From an uncultured Porphyromonadaceae bacterium (GTDB lineage: Bacteria > Bacteroidota > Bacteroidia > Bacteroidales > UBA11471), in assembly GCA_900542765.1 (NCBI GenBank), contig UQOX01000017.1, forward strand, positions 1 to 54,526: 54,526 nt of DNA, given 5' to 3'. A program made the translations under genes and the position numbers. Under the pieces are notes generated by a model. It saw only the letters and a program-made list of their open reading frames with translations, was not told where the DNA came from and ran no database searches. This document shows positions 28,120-37,969 of this stretch, piece by piece. Numbering within the stretch: the stretch's first letter is position 1; each line of letters opens with the position of its first letter.

Positions 28120-30924
28120 ATGAAACGCTACACAAAAATCATCATCGCTGCCACACTCATCACCCTCCTGCCGGCCACGGCTTGGTGTGCCGTCATAAAA
28201 GGTACCGTGAGAGACCTCTCCTCGGGAGAGCCGCTTGCCGGTGCCACCGTATCGGTCTCGGGAACGACCATGGCCGCCTTCACCGACGAAAACGGACTTT
28301 TCGTCCTCAACAAACTCAAAGCCGGCACCTACACCCTCATCGTCAACTACCTCTCTTACCAGACCCTCACCCTCGCCGACCAACAGGTCGTCGAAAGCAC
28401 CCCGCTCACCCTCGACATACGGCTCAAAGCCGACGACCAGAACCTCGACGAGGTCGTCGTCGTGGGACAGATGCGCCGCAACACCGAACTGGGCATGATT
28501 GCCGCCACCAAGACCAGCCTCGTGATACAGAGCGGCGTGTCGTCGCAACAGATAAAGATAGCCCAGGACAAGGACGCCTCCGAAGCCATACGCCGCGTGC
28601 CGGGCATCAGCCTCATCAACGACAAGTTCGTGATGGTGCGCGGCCTCTCCGAACGCTATAACAACGTGTGGATAAACGGTAGCGCCGTGCCCAGCACCGA
28701 AGCCGACTCGCGCGCCTTCTCGTTCGACATCATACCCAGCTCGCAGCTCGAAAACATCGCCATCGTCAAATCGCCCGCCCCCGAATACCCGGCCGATTTC
28801 AGCGGCGGATTTATCCTGCTCACCACCAAGGACCTCCCCGCCGAGAACAACTTCACCCTCTCGGTAGGCGGCAACATCAACGACGCCACCCACTTCCGCG
28901 ACTTCCAATACAACAAGGGGAGCCGCACCGACTTCCTCGGCTTCGACAACGGCCTGCGCGCCCTGCCCGGCGGCATCGACGCCACCCTCAACCCCATCGC
29001 CGGCAACGGCGTCGACCTGCAAGGCAACGGGTTCAACAACGACTGGCGGGTGCGCACGATGAAGCCCGTGGGCGACCTCAGCCTCAGCGCCGACGTGAGC
29101 CGCATACGCCGCCTCGCCGACGGCGGAAAGCTGGGACTCATCGGCGCCCTCAATTACAGCAACAGCTACAAGACCTTCCTCGACATGGAAAACTCGCTCT
29201 TCGGCGCCTACGACACCGAGAACGACCGCAGCAATTACCTGCGCCACAGCCAGGACGACCAGTTCAACCACACCGCCCGCATCGGTGCCATGCTCAACCT
29301 CACGTTTGTCCCCGCCAAAGACAACAACCGCTTCGAGTTCAAAAACATCTTCAACCAGATAGGCACCGACCGCTATACCTACCGCACCGGTACCAGTGCC
29401 CAGAACAACCACGAAGAGAACGCCGAATACTATTACAGCAGCCGCACCACCTACAACGGCCAGTTCACCGGCAAACACACCTTCGAGAGCGACTACTTCG
29501 ATTGGAGCGCCGGCTATGCCTACGCCAACCGCCTGCTGCCCGACCGCCGCAAATACCTCATCGACGACGCCCTCGAAACCGGCGTGCTCGCCCTCTCGAC
29601 CGGCAACGACATCACCCGCGAGTTTACCCGCCTCGACGAACACATCGTCTCGGCCAACGCCAACTACCGCCACGACTTCGAGTGGGGCAGCTTCACCCCG
29701 GCACTCAAAGCCGGCGTCTACGGCGAATACCGCACCCGCAGCTACCGCACCCGCAGCTTCATCTACAACTGGAATTACAGCCAGAACACCTTGCCCGACG
29801 GCTTCCGTTACATGGACCTCCCCAGCGAACTCCTCACCGACGGGAACTACGGCGCCGACAAGCTCTACCTGCTCGAAGAGCTCAAAATGCGCAACAACTA
29901 CGACGGCAACAACCTGCTGGGAGCCGGATATGTGGGCGTGAACCTGCCGTGGAGAGGCTTCAACCTCTACGCCGGCGTGCGCTTCGAGCACAGCGACATG
30001 GAGCTCATACGCAACACCCGCGACTACGAGGTGAGCCCGCAGAGCACCCACTACATCTACGACGACCTCTTCCCCTCGGTCAACGCCACCTACAAGTTCA
30101 ACGACGAGCACCAGTTGCGCGCCTCCTACGGCAAGTCGGTCAACCGTCCCGAGTTCCGCGAGGTATCGCCCTCGGTCTTCTACGACTTCGACCTGGCCTC
30201 GAACGTGCAGGGCAACACCGAGCTGCGCCCCTGTTATGTGCAGAACTTCGACCTGCGCTACGAATGGTACCCCACCAAAGGTGAACAAATCTCGGTAGCC
30301 CTCTTCTACAAACACTTCGACGACCCCATCGAGTGGACCTACACCGTGGCCGGCGGTACCGACCTCGTCTACTCCTACCGCAACGCCGACGGCGCATACA
30401 GCTACGGCCTCGAAGTAGACCTGCGCAAGAACCTCGCCTTCCTGGGAATGCCCTCGTTCGACTTCGTCTTCAACGGCGCCCTCATCAAGAGCCTCGTGGA
30501 GTTTCCCGAAGGCGACCGCGAGAAAGACCGCCCCATGCAGGGCCAGTCGCCCTACCTCATCAACACCGGCCTCTCCTACCGCCACGAGAAGAGCGGCATC
30601 ACCGCCGCCCTCTTCTACAACCGCATAGGCAAACGCATCGCCGGCGTGGGCCGCTACCTCGGCAGCTCGGGCAACGAAGAGACCGTGCGCATACCCGACT
30701 CCTACGAGATGCCCCGCGACGTCATCGACCTGAGCCTCTCCTGGAAAGCCAAGAAACACTGGGAGATAAAACTGGGTATCCGCGACCTGCTGGCCGACAA
30801 GGTCACCTTCATGCAACTCGACGAGGTGACGACAAAGACGGGCGAGACCAAGGTCGTCGAAGAGATAACCCGCCAATACCGCCCGGGACGCAACTTCAAC
30901 CTATCGGTCGGCTACACCTTCTGA
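28120..30924 (+). CDS. TonB-dependent outer-membrane receptor
   Basis: A 934-residue energised outer-membrane transporter. A signal peptide (1-23, 'LPATAWCA') is followed by a carboxypeptidase-like regulatory domain (~24-110, 'IKGTVRDLSSGEPLAGATV'), a plug domain with 'DASEAIRRVPGISL' and 'VRGLSERYNNVWING', and a ~700-residue barrel ending in aromatic 'FNLSVGYTF'. The plug differs from SusC proteins: there is no typical SusC motif, and a lipoprotein rather than SusD follows. The ATG at 28120 was chosen at the signal peptide. A four-codon ORF (28109-28123) ends across this ATG and could tune translation. The substrate is unknown. Confidence 0.92.
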   Translation: MKRYTKIIIAATLITLLPATAWCAVIKGTVRDLSSGEPLAGATVSVSGTTMAAFTDENGLFVLNKLKAGTYTLIVNYLSYQTLTLADQQVVESTPLTLDIRLKADDQNLDEVVVVGQMRRNTELGMIAATKTSLVIQSGVSSQQIKIAQDKDASEAIRRVPGISLINDKFVMVRGLSERYNNVWINGSAVPSTEADSRAFSFDIIPSSQLENIAIVKSPAPEYPADFSGGFILLTTKDLPAENNFTLSVGGNINDATHFRDFQYNKGSRTDFLGFDNGLRALPGGIDATLNPIAGNGVDLQGNGFNNDWRVRTMKPVGDLSLSADVSRIRRLADGGKLGLIGALNYSNSYKTFLDMENSLFGAYDTENDRSNYLRHSQDDQFNHTARIGAMLNLTFVPAKDNNRFEFKNIFNQIGTDRYTYRTGTSAQNNHEENAEYYYSSRTTYNGQFTGKHTFESDYFDWSAGYAYANRLLPDRRKYLIDDALETGVLALSTGNDITREFTRLDEHIVSANANYRHDFEWGSFTPALKAGVYGEYRTRSYRTRSFIYNWNYSQNTLPDGFRYMDLPSELLTDGNYGADKLYLLEELKMRNNYDGNNLLGAGYVGVNLPWRGFNLYAGVRFEHSDMELIRNTRDYEVSPQSTHYIYDDLFPSVNATYKFNDEHQLRASYGKSVNRPEFREVSPSVFYDFDLASNVQGNTELRPCYVQNFDLRYEWYPTKGEQISVALFYKHFDDPIEWTYTVAGGTDLVYSYRNADGAYSYGLEVDLRKNLAFLGMPSFDFVFNGALIKSLVEFPEGDREKDRPMQGQSPYLINTGLSYRHEKSGITAALFYNRIGKRIAGVGRYLGSSGNEETVRIPDSYEMPRDVIDLSLSWKAKKHWEIKLGIRDLLADKVTFMQLDEVTTKTGETKVVEEITRQYRPGRNFNLSVGYTF

Positions 30925-30990
30925 AACATTCATAAACAACCATAACCGGGTTTCTGCTCCAAGAAACCCACAAACCCAAAAAGAAAAAAC

Positions 30991-32487
30991 ATGAAATCGA
31001 AAAAATTTCTCAACTGGGCTTTCATCGCCCTCCTGTGCGGAGCCATAACCGCATGCAACAACGACGATGACAACAACGGCGTCGACGACGGAAAAGACCA
31101 AGGCAGCAGCAGCCTCGTATTCGACGGCAACGTCATCGGCAACGGCGACCAGGAATTTGTCTTCTCGGGCAAAGAGACCCTCGCCCAAGGCACCTACCTG
31201 CTCAAAGGCTGGGTCTACATCGCCGACGGCGCCGAACTCACCATCGAGCCGGGTACCATCATCAAAGGCGACAAGCAGACCAAAGCCGCCCTCATCGTAG
31301 AGCCCGGCGGAAAACTCTATGCACAGGGTACTGCCGACAAACCCATCGTCTTCACCTCGGAAGAGGCCAAGGGCAACCGTCGTCCCGGCGACTGGGGCGG
31401 ACTCATCATCTGCGGTAACGCCCGCAACAACCAGGGGCAGATGCAAATCGAAGGCGGCCCCCGCACCAAACACGGCGGCAGCAACGATGCCGACAACTCG
31501 GGCATCATCAGCTATGTGCGCGTGGAATTTGCCGGCTATCCCTTCGAGCGCGACAAGGAAATCAACGGCGTCACCTTCGGCTCGGTAGGTAGCGGCACGC
31601 AAGTCGACCATGTGCAGGTATCGTACTGCAACGACGACTCCTACGAATGGTTCGGCGGCACGGTCAACGCCAAATACCTCGTGGCCTACAAAGGGTGGGA
31701 CGACGAGTTCGACACCGACAACGGCTTCTCGGGCAAAGTGCAGTTCTGCCTCAGCGTGCGCGACTCCCGCATCGCCGACACCTCGCAATCGAACAGCTTC
31801 GAGTCGGACAACTGCGCCGACGGTGCCGCCATCGACCCCTACACCACCGCCACGTTCAGCAACATCACCTTCATAGGACCCAAGGCCGTCGATGCCAACT
31901 TCGAGAACACGACCGACTACATCAACGGCGGTGAAGTATATCCCAACAACGGTTCGGCCCTCGGACGCTTCCAGGCCGCCATGCAGATACGCCGCAACAG
32001 CCGCCTCAACTGCTTCAACTCCATCGCCATCGGGTACCCCATCGGCCTCATTCTCGACAACCAGAAGGGCGACACGCAAAGCGCCGCCACCAACGGGCTG
32101 CTCAAACTCCAAAACATCTGGTTTGCCGACATGGACGTTACCGGCAGCGACGCCAACAAATCTTACGACGACGTGCTGGTAACCGGCTACGACGGCGACG
32201 GGAAACCCATCTACGACAACACCCAAACCTCTTTTTCGAGCCGCTTCTTCCTCGCCCAGTCGGGCAACAAGGTGAGCACGCTCGATGAGATGAACCTCTC
32301 CGGCGCCGAAACCGCCGTAGGCACCAACTACCGTCCCGCTGCCGGCAGCCCGCTGCTCTCGGCCGCCTCGTTCACCGACGGCAAACTCGCCTCGATGCAA
32401 CAGGTAAGCTACATCGGAGCCTTCGACGCCAACGACAACTGGATTGACGGGTGGACCGAATTTGATCCCCAAAACGCCGACTATTGA
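30991..32487 (+). CDS. Surface lipoprotein partnered with the TonB-dependent receptor
   Basis: A 498-residue lipoprotein: the signal peptide ends in lipobox 'GAITAC' (Cys22). The Cys is followed by an acidic stretch ('NNDDDNNG') of the kind that acts as a surface-export signal in Bacteroidetes. The mature protein contains 'GWVYIADGAELTIEPGTII' and 'PGDWGGLIICGNARN', repeated short beta-strand turns that look like a right-handed beta-helix. It begins 66 bp after the receptor gene, and a terminator follows at 32530, so the two form a receptor/surface-protein pair analogous to, but different from, SusCD. Ligand unknown. Confidence 0.82.
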   Translation: MKSKKFLNWAFIALLCGAITACNNDDDNNGVDDGKDQGSSSLVFDGNVIGNGDQEFVFSGKETLAQGTYLLKGWVYIADGAELTIEPGTIIKGDKQTKAALIVEPGGKLYAQGTADKPIVFTSEEAKGNRRPGDWGGLIICGNARNNQGQMQIEGGPRTKHGGSNDADNSGIISYVRVEFAGYPFERDKEINGVTFGSVGSGTQVDHVQVSYCNDDSYEWFGGTVNAKYLVAYKGWDDEFDTDNGFSGKVQFCLSVRDSRIADTSQSNSFESDNCADGAAIDPYTTATFSNITFIGPKAVDANFENTTDYINGGEVYPNNGSALGRFQAAMQIRRNSRLNCFNSIAIGYPIGLILDNQKGDTQSAATNGLLKLQNIWFADMDVTGSDANKSYDDVLVTGYDGDGKPIYDNTQTSFSSRFFLAQSGNKVSTLDEMNLSGAETAVGTNYRPAAGSPLLSAASFTDGKLASMQQVSYIGAFDANDNWIDGWTEFDPQNADY

Positions 32488-32529
32488 TCAATCGTCCTCA
32501 AAATTTTCATACCACTCGCACTCCACACC

Positions 32530-32558
32530 CCCGGCCGTGACGGCCGGGTTTTTTTTGT
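32530..32558 (+). terminator. Terminator of the receptor-lipoprotein operon
   Basis: Stem CCCGGCCG / CGGCCGGG with a three-base loop, followed by eight T residues. Confidence 0.88.
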
Positions 32559-32845
32559 CTTTGTCGCAAAAAAACAGAGAGCGAAAAATCTTTTGGTTTA
32601 CCGAGTATCCCTTGCCATTTCCAACAGGGGAAACGAAGATGACATTTGCTTTCACACGAGAGAAGAAAGGGACGGCCGCATCAACAACCCGCCTCCTTTC
32701 GGAACGCGAATATGAATTTGTAACAAATCGGTGACATAACGGTTTCCCAAAATTTCCCTTCTTGTTTTTTAAATTATGTAAATTACTGAACAAAAGCTAT
32801 TTATATATTTATCGGCATTCTGTTACTATTTTCATTTTTAATCCG
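32559..32845. other. Intergenic region, no gene seen
   Basis: AT-rich spacer of about 290 bp between the terminator and the yitT-family promoter. I see no conserved ORF, tRNA or repeat in it. Confidence 0.5.
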
Positions 32846-32853
32846 TATCTTTG
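32846..32853 (+). promoter_or_regulatory. -7 element of the YitT-family gene
   Basis: TATCTTTG, 39 bp before the ATG at 32893. Confidence 0.5.
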
Positions 32854-32892
32854 TGCATTCAAGACAAAACAACCTCTAAACCTTACTTTGTC

Positions 32893-33768
32893 ATGACTTT
32901 GAAATTGACTCCCCGCGACATTTGGAACGAGGTAAAAGACTACACCATCATTACCTTGGGATTGATGTGCTACACGTTCGGGTGGACGGCGTTTCTCGTC
33001 TCCAACGAAATCGTAACCGGCGGCGTGACCGGTCTGTCGGCCATCATCTACTTCGGCACCAACATACCCGTGCCCGTATCCTATTTTGCCATCAACGGCA
33101 TACTGCTCATCGCCGCCATTCGGGTCATCGGGTGGCAATATTGCATACGCTCCATCTTCGGCGTCGTCATGACGACCATTCAACTATCGATTTGGGCCTA
33201 TTACATCAAAGAGCCCCTCATCAAGGACGAGCCCTTCATGTCGTGCATCATCGGCGGCATCATGCTCGGCGTGGGCATCGGCTTGGCCTTCACCCGCAAC
33301 GGCAGCACGGGAGGTACCGACATCATTGCCGCCATCATCAACAAGTACAAACCCATCACGCTGGGCCGAAGCATTCTCTATTGCGACCTGCTCATCATCT
33401 CCTCGTCCTACATGCTCTTCCACGACCTCGAAAAAATACTCTTCGGTTTCGTGGTACTGGCCGTCTCGACCTACTCGTGCGACCTGCTCATCAACGGTAT
33501 CAGACAGTCGATACAGCTGCTCATCTTCTCTGAGAAATACGAGGAAATCGCCGACCACATCAACCGCGACATCAACCGCGGCGTAACCATTCTCGACGGC
33601 ATGGGCTGGTACTCGAAACAACCCAAAAAAGTGATTGTCGTCCTGGCCAAACGCACCGAGTCGACCAGCATCTTCCGCCTCGTGAAACAAATCGACAGCC
33701 ATGCCTTCATCTCCCAATCGAACGTCATCGGCGTCTATGGCGAAGGCTTCGACAAGATAAAAACATAA
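32893..33768 (+). CDS. YitT family membrane protein (DUF161 and DUF2179)
   Basis: A 291-residue inner-membrane protein. About five transmembrane helices occupy residues 20-205, with family landmarks 'GGVTGLSAIIYFGTNIPV' and 'RNGSTGGTDIIAAIINKY'. The C-terminal ~80 residues ('RGVTILDGMGWYSKQPKKVIVVL') form the soluble DUF2179 domain. The biochemical role of YitT proteins is not established. The ATG at 32893 follows the -7 element by 39 bp; an in-frame TTG at 32851 overlaps that element and is unlikely. Confidence 0.9.
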   Translation: MTLKLTPRDIWNEVKDYTIITLGLMCYTFGWTAFLVSNEIVTGGVTGLSAIIYFGTNIPVPVSYFAINGILLIAAIRVIGWQYCIRSIFGVVMTTIQLSIWAYYIKEPLIKDEPFMSCIIGGIMLGVGIGLAFTRNGSTGGTDIIAAIINKYKPITLGRSILYCDLLIISSSYMLFHDLEKILFGFVVLAVSTYSCDLLINGIRQSIQLLIFSEKYEEIADHINRDINRGVTILDGMGWYSKQPKKVIVVLAKRTESTSIFRLVKQIDSHAFISQSNVIGVYGEGFDKIKT

Positions 33769-33822
33769 TCGCCCGCACCCCATGCCGTACAATAATAGCG
33801 GGCCAAACATCGTTATTATCGT

Positions 33823-34404
33823 ATGAAACAACTTGTATTTGCCACCAACAACGCCCATAAACTCGACGAAGTGCGAAACATCGTGGGCGACACGTTCGAC
33901 ATTCTCAGCCTCGAACAAATCGGTTGCCACGACGACATCGAAGAGACGGCCGACACCTTCGAAGGCAATGCCCTCATCAAAGCCCGCTACATCAAGGAAA
34001 AATACGGCTACGACTGTTTTGCCGACGACTCGGGCCTCGAAATAACCGCCCTCGGCGGTGCCCCCGGCGTCTTCTCGGCCCGCTTCTCGGGCGAAGCCCA
34101 CAACTCCGAAAAAAACATGGACAAGGTGCTCTCCCTCATGCAGGGGGCGAGCGACCGCTCGGCCCGTTTCCGCACCGTGGCCGCCCTTGTCATCGGCAAC
34201 CGGGAATACACCTTCGAAGGCGAAATCAAAGGGCAGATTCTCGAAGAGCGCAGGGGAAAAGGCGGATTCGGCTACGACCCCATCTTCCTGCCCGAAGGCG
34301 AAACCCTCACGTTTGCCGAGATGAGTGAAACACAGAAAAACGCCATCAGCCACCGCGCCCGTGCCATGAAGAAACTGGCCGACTTCCTCCTCGCAAACTC
34401 ATGA
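33823..34404 (+). CDS. rdgB: XTP/dITP diphosphatase (RdgB/HAM1 family)
   Basis: A 193-residue house-cleaning pyrophosphatase that removes dITP and XTP from the nucleotide pool. The N-terminal '[17 protein letters not shown]' is the substrate-binding signature. '[22 protein letters not shown]' holds the catalytic Asp residues, and '[13 protein letters not shown]' and '[11 protein letters not shown]' close the active site. The length is typical. The stop overlaps the PorZ-like gene start by four bases. Confidence 0.95.
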   Translation: MKQLVFATNNAHKLDEVRNIVGDTFDILSLEQIGCHDDIEETADTFEGNALIKARYIKEKYGYDCFADDSGLEITALGGAPGVFSARFSGEAHNSEKNMDKVLSLMQGASDRSARFRTVAALVIGNREYTFEGEIKGQILEERRGKGGFGYDPIFLPEGETLTFAEMSETQKNAISHRARAMKKLADFLLANS

Positions 34405-36710
34405 AAAAACTCCTGCTCATACTGCTTGCCTGCATCGGATTCCTGTCGGCCGGCGCCATTCAGCCGGTGGGAGAGTGGGAAATCCACGCCACCTTCCGCA
34501 CCCCCAAACAGATATGCGAAGGTTCCGAAAAAATATTTTTCCTCGCCGACAACTCCCTGTTTTCCTACGGCAAGGTCGACAGGGAGATGCGAGAACTCTC
34601 GCGGCTGAACATTCTCTCCGACAACCGCATCGCCCGCATCGCCTCGCAAGACGAGAACGACATGCTGGTCGTCATCTACGACAACAGCAACATCGACCTC
34701 ATCGACATGGCCAACGAACGGGCCTACAACCTGCCCTACATCAAGAACGCTTCACTCACGGCCAAGGGCATCAACGACATCTCTTTCTACGGCGACGAGA
34801 CCTATCTGGCCACCGACTTCGGCATCGTCGTGCTCAACAACGACAAAAAAGAGATAAAGACCACCTACACCTTCAACGAAAAGATACGCACGGCCGCCCG
34901 ACAGGGCGATTACCTCTACTGCATACGGGCCGACTACTCGCTCTACCGCTGCCGGGTCGACGGCATACCCTATGACATCAACAGCTGGGAAAAACTCCGG
35001 AACTCCTACATCACGCAGATACGGCCCTTCGCCGACGGTCTGTTCCTGCTGCACCAGAACGGCAACCTCTACCACCTCGGCAACGGCGACGAAACCACCA
35101 CCCTGTTCATGTCCGACAACCGAACCCTGAAAATAGAGACACACGACGAACGTCTGCTCCTGTTTACCAACGACAACGAAGCCTATCTCTACGACAACAA
35201 CCTGCAACTCACCTCCCATATCCGGTTCGACGACAGCGGACATGCTCCCGCCGACGTAACCGGGAACAACCGCCAGAACCGCTTGTGGATAATCGACAAC
35301 GAATCGGTGGCCGCCCTGAAATACGACGCATCGGCCGTTCTTGCACAAGAACTCGAAATACCCTGCAACACCTATCAGAAGGTTTACGACCCCTTCTCGC
35401 TCACCATCGACCACGGCCGCGTATATGTGGCCACGGCAGGTGTGGGTTACCTCAATGACGAACAAGACATCGAAGGATACATCTCGATACTCGAAAACGG
35501 CACCTGGACAAACATCTTCCCCTCGGAGGTGCCCACTTCGAAACACCCCGATTACACATGGGGCAACCTTTACAACGTCACCATCGACCCCGACGATAAA
35601 AACACCTTCTATGTGGGTAGCTGGTTCGAGGGGCTCTACCGCTTCAAAAACAACAGTTACGACACCCGTTGGAACGACGAAAACAGCACCATCGGCAACG
35701 CCTCGAACTGGGCCTATAAAGCCGGATACACCGCGTTTGACAAAGATAAGAAACTCTACGTCATCACCTTCAACGAAGAGAGCGGTCTCTCGGTCATGCG
35801 CCGCGATGAGACCTGGTACCGGCTCGACTATGACGAGTTGAAAAACCAGCGCAACCTGAGCCAGATACTCATTCCCGAGAAATCCTCGGCCAAATGGGTG
35901 GTGTGCCCCGCCTACAACTCCTTCGTCTTTGCCTTCAATGACAACGGCACCGAGGAGACCTCCGACGACCAGACCCGCAAATTCACCACCTTCACCGACC
36001 AGAACGGCGAAGGTATCGACGGAAACATCTTCTACGACATGGCCGAAGACCGGAAAGGCCAACTGTGGATAGCCACCAACCGAGGCCCCATCATCATCAC
36101 CCGTCCCGACAATTTCGCCAGCAGCAACTTCACCTGCAACCGCATAAAGATAGCCCGCAACGACGGCACCAACCTCGCCGACTACCTGCTCAACGACGAA
36201 ACGATACAGACCATCGCCATCGACGGCGCCGACCGCAAATGGTTCGGCACCCGCAACTCGGGCGCCTATCTCGTCTCCAAAGACGGGCAGGAAACCATCT
36301 ATCATTTCACGGCCGACAACTCACCGCTCCCCTCCGACAACATCTACGACATTGCCGTGCACCCCGAGACGGGAGAGGTGTTCTTTGCCACCGAAGGCGG
36401 CCTTGCCTCCTTCCGGGCCGAAGCCACCGAACCGCAAAGCGACTATTCCGACGTCTATGTGTTCCCCAACCCGGTACGACCCGACTACGAAGGCTCCATC
36501 ACCATCACCGGCTTGCAGGAAAACTCCCTCGTGAAAATCACCGACACGGCCGGAAACCTCATTTATCAAAACTACTCGACCGGCGGACAACTCGTGTGGA
36601 ACGGGCTCACTCGCAGCGGTGACCGTCTGCGCAGCGGCATCTATCTCGTCTTCGCATCGGTCGACAACGGGGGAGAGGGAGTCGTCGCCAAGTTTGCCGT
36701 CGTGCGGTAA
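34401..36710 (+). CDS. porZ: PorZ-like type IX secretion system surface protein
   Basis: A 769-residue protein with a signal peptide (1-19, '[11 protein letters not shown]'), then propeller blades ('[19 protein letters not shown]', '[19 protein letters not shown]', '[14 protein letters not shown]') and a ~75-residue C-terminal sorting-type domain beginning '[18 protein letters not shown]'. Length and layout match PorZ of Porphyromonas gingivalis, a two-propeller protein with a T9SS C-terminal domain that helps deliver anionic LPS to the sortase PorU. The call rests on architecture, not on a diagnostic motif; another T9SS-exported propeller protein is the alternative. Translation is coupled to the rdgB homologue by an ATGA overlap. 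Confidence 0.75.
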   Translation: MKKLLLILLACIGFLSAGAIQPVGEWEIHATFRTPKQICEGSEKIFFLADNSLFSYGKVDREMRELSRLNILSDNRIARIASQDENDMLVVIYDNSNIDLIDMANERAYNLPYIKNASLTAKGINDISFYGDETYLATDFGIVVLNNDKKEIKTTYTFNEKIRTAARQGDYLYCIRADYSLYRCRVDGIPYDINSWEKLRNSYITQIRPFADGLFLLHQNGNLYHLGNGDETTTLFMSDNRTLKIETHDERLLLFTNDNEAYLYDNNLQLTSHIRFDDSGHAPADVTGNNRQNRLWIIDNESVAALKYDASAVLAQELEIPCNTYQKVYDPFSLTIDHGRVYVATAGVGYLNDEQDIEGYISILENGTWTNIFPSEVPTSKHPDYTWGNLYNVTIDPDDKNTFYVGSWFEGLYRFKNNSYDTRWNDENSTIGNASNWAYKAGYTAFDKDKKLYVITFNEESGLSVMRRDETWYRLDYDELKNQRNLSQILIPEKSSAKWVVCPAYNSFVFAFNDNGTEETSDDQTRKFTTFTDQNGEGIDGNIFYDMAEDRKGQLWIATNRGPIIITRPDNFASSNFTCNRIKIARNDGTNLADYLLNDETIQTIAIDGADRKWFGTRNSGAYLVSKDGQETIYHFTADNSPLPSDNIYDIAVHPETGEVFFATEGGLASFRAEATEPQSDYSDVYVFPNPVRPDYEGSITITGLQENSLVKITDTAGNLIYQNYSTGGQLVWNGLTRSGDRLRSGIYLVFASVDNGGEGVVAKFAVVR

Positions 36711-36753
36711 ACCTGCTTCTCCCCCGGTAAAAAGAAAAAAATTTCCGGAAAAA

Positions 36754-37764
36754 TCAAAGCCACCCTTCGCGTTTGTACCACGCCACGGCCTCAGCCACAC
36801 CCCGGTCGAGCCGATAGTCGGGCACAAAACCGAGCTCCTCGCGCGCAGCCGTCGTGTCGCACACCCAGTTGCGCTGTTTCATGATGCGGTACTTGTCGCG
36901 ATTGAGCGTGCTCGACGCACCGACCAGCCCCGCCAGAAAACCCACGGCATAGCAGACGGCTTTGAGCAGAAACAGGGGAACACGCACCGGCACGACCACC
37001 CGCTTGTGCAACTCCCGCGCCACATGACGACGGAATTGCGACGAAGTATAGACATCGCCATCGGAGAGGAAATAGCCCCGTCGCTTCACCCCTTTGTCGA
37101 CCGCCAGGAAAACCGCCTTCACCAAATCCTTGACATAAATAAACGTGAGCAGCTGACGCCGGTAACCGACCGAGAAGTCAAACCCCGCCTTGATGCTCTT
37201 CATCATCAGGTAATAATCCCTCTCGCGGGGACCATACACCCCGGTGGGACGCATAAAGACATACGGGAAATCGGGCAGCGACCGCAAAAACTCCTCGGCA
37301 TGCAACTTGCTGCGGCCATAGAGCGTGTCGGGGTGGGGCACATCGTCGGGACGTATCGGGGTGTAGCCGCGTTCATCACCGGCACCCCAGGCTCCCAGGC
37401 TGCTCATCAGGATAAACTGGTCGGGAACCGTATCGGTCTCTATCAAAGCCTCGGCAAAATTTTTCACATACCCGTAGTTTATCTTTTCAAAATCGCGGCC
37501 GTCCCTGCACTTGGTAACCCCCAGGTTGTGAATGACAATATCCCATCGGCCGCACTCCGAAACCTGCCGGAGAAGTTCTTTTTTGAGTTCCTCCTTACGG
37601 GCGAAAGAAAGATTGACGAAGTGTATGCGCTCGTCACTCAGATAAGCCCGACTGGTCGAAGGGCGCACCCCCGCCCATGTCTCATACCCGCGACGCAAGG
37701 ACTCTTCGACAAGAAAACCACCGATGAACCCACCGGCACCTGTTATCAAGACACGTTTCTGCAT
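36754..37764 (-). CDS. NAD-dependent epimerase/dehydratase (extended SDR)
   Basis: A 336-residue Rossmann-fold enzyme. The nucleotide-binding GxxGxxG appears as 'GAGGFIG' (residues 9-15). The catalytic set is 'LMSSLGAWG' (Ser) and 'YGRSKLHAE' (Tyr-x3-Lys), followed by 'RPTGVYGPRERDYY'. Such enzymes act on nucleotide sugars or, in some cases, on 3-beta-hydroxysteroid-like or dihydroflavonol-like substrates; the substrate here cannot be told. It is convergent with the PorZ-like gene and divergent from the DUF2723 gene. A near-match -7 element (TACTTTTA, minus strand, 37791-37798) lies 26 bp upstream. Confidence 0.88.
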   Translation of the reverse strand: MQKRVLITGAGGFIGGFLVEESLRRGYETWAGVRPSTSRAYLSDERIHFVNLSFARKEELKKELLRQVSECGRWDIVIHNLGVTKCRDGRDFEKINYGYVKNFAEALIETDTVPDQFILMSSLGAWGAGDERGYTPIRPDDVPHPDTLYGRSKLHAEEFLRSLPDFPYVFMRPTGVYGPRERDYYLMMKSIKAGFDFSVGYRRQLLTFIYVKDLVKAVFLAVDKGVKRRGYFLSDGDVYTSSQFRRHVARELHKRVVVPVRVPLFLLKAVCYAVGFLAGLVGASSTLNRDKYRIMKQRNWVCDTTAAREELGFVPDYRLDRGVAEAVAWYKREGWL

Positions 37765-37915
37765 GGCTCCGAATAGAAAAAATCTGCGGTTAAAAGTACG
37801 ACGATTTATCGATACAGCGTGTCGGAAAAGCGCTTTTTTATAATTTTTCGTTTGATAATAGACACAGTTCGATGATAATTACCATCTTTTAAAAAGATTA
37901 ATGGCCGACTTTTCC

Positions 37916-37923
37916 TATATTTG
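37916..37923 (+). promoter_or_regulatory. -7 element of the DUF2723 gene
   Basis: TATATTTG, 46 bp before the ATG at 37970, in an AT-rich intergenic segment. Confidence 0.5.
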
Positions 37924-37969
37924 CGCCTGTTATTTTTCACGGCATCTGATATTTCACTATCATTTCATT

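Noticed and set aside
28075..30876. Long minus-strand open frame opposite the TonB-dependent receptor
   Set aside because: Same codon-bias effect; the receptor reading frame has full domain content.
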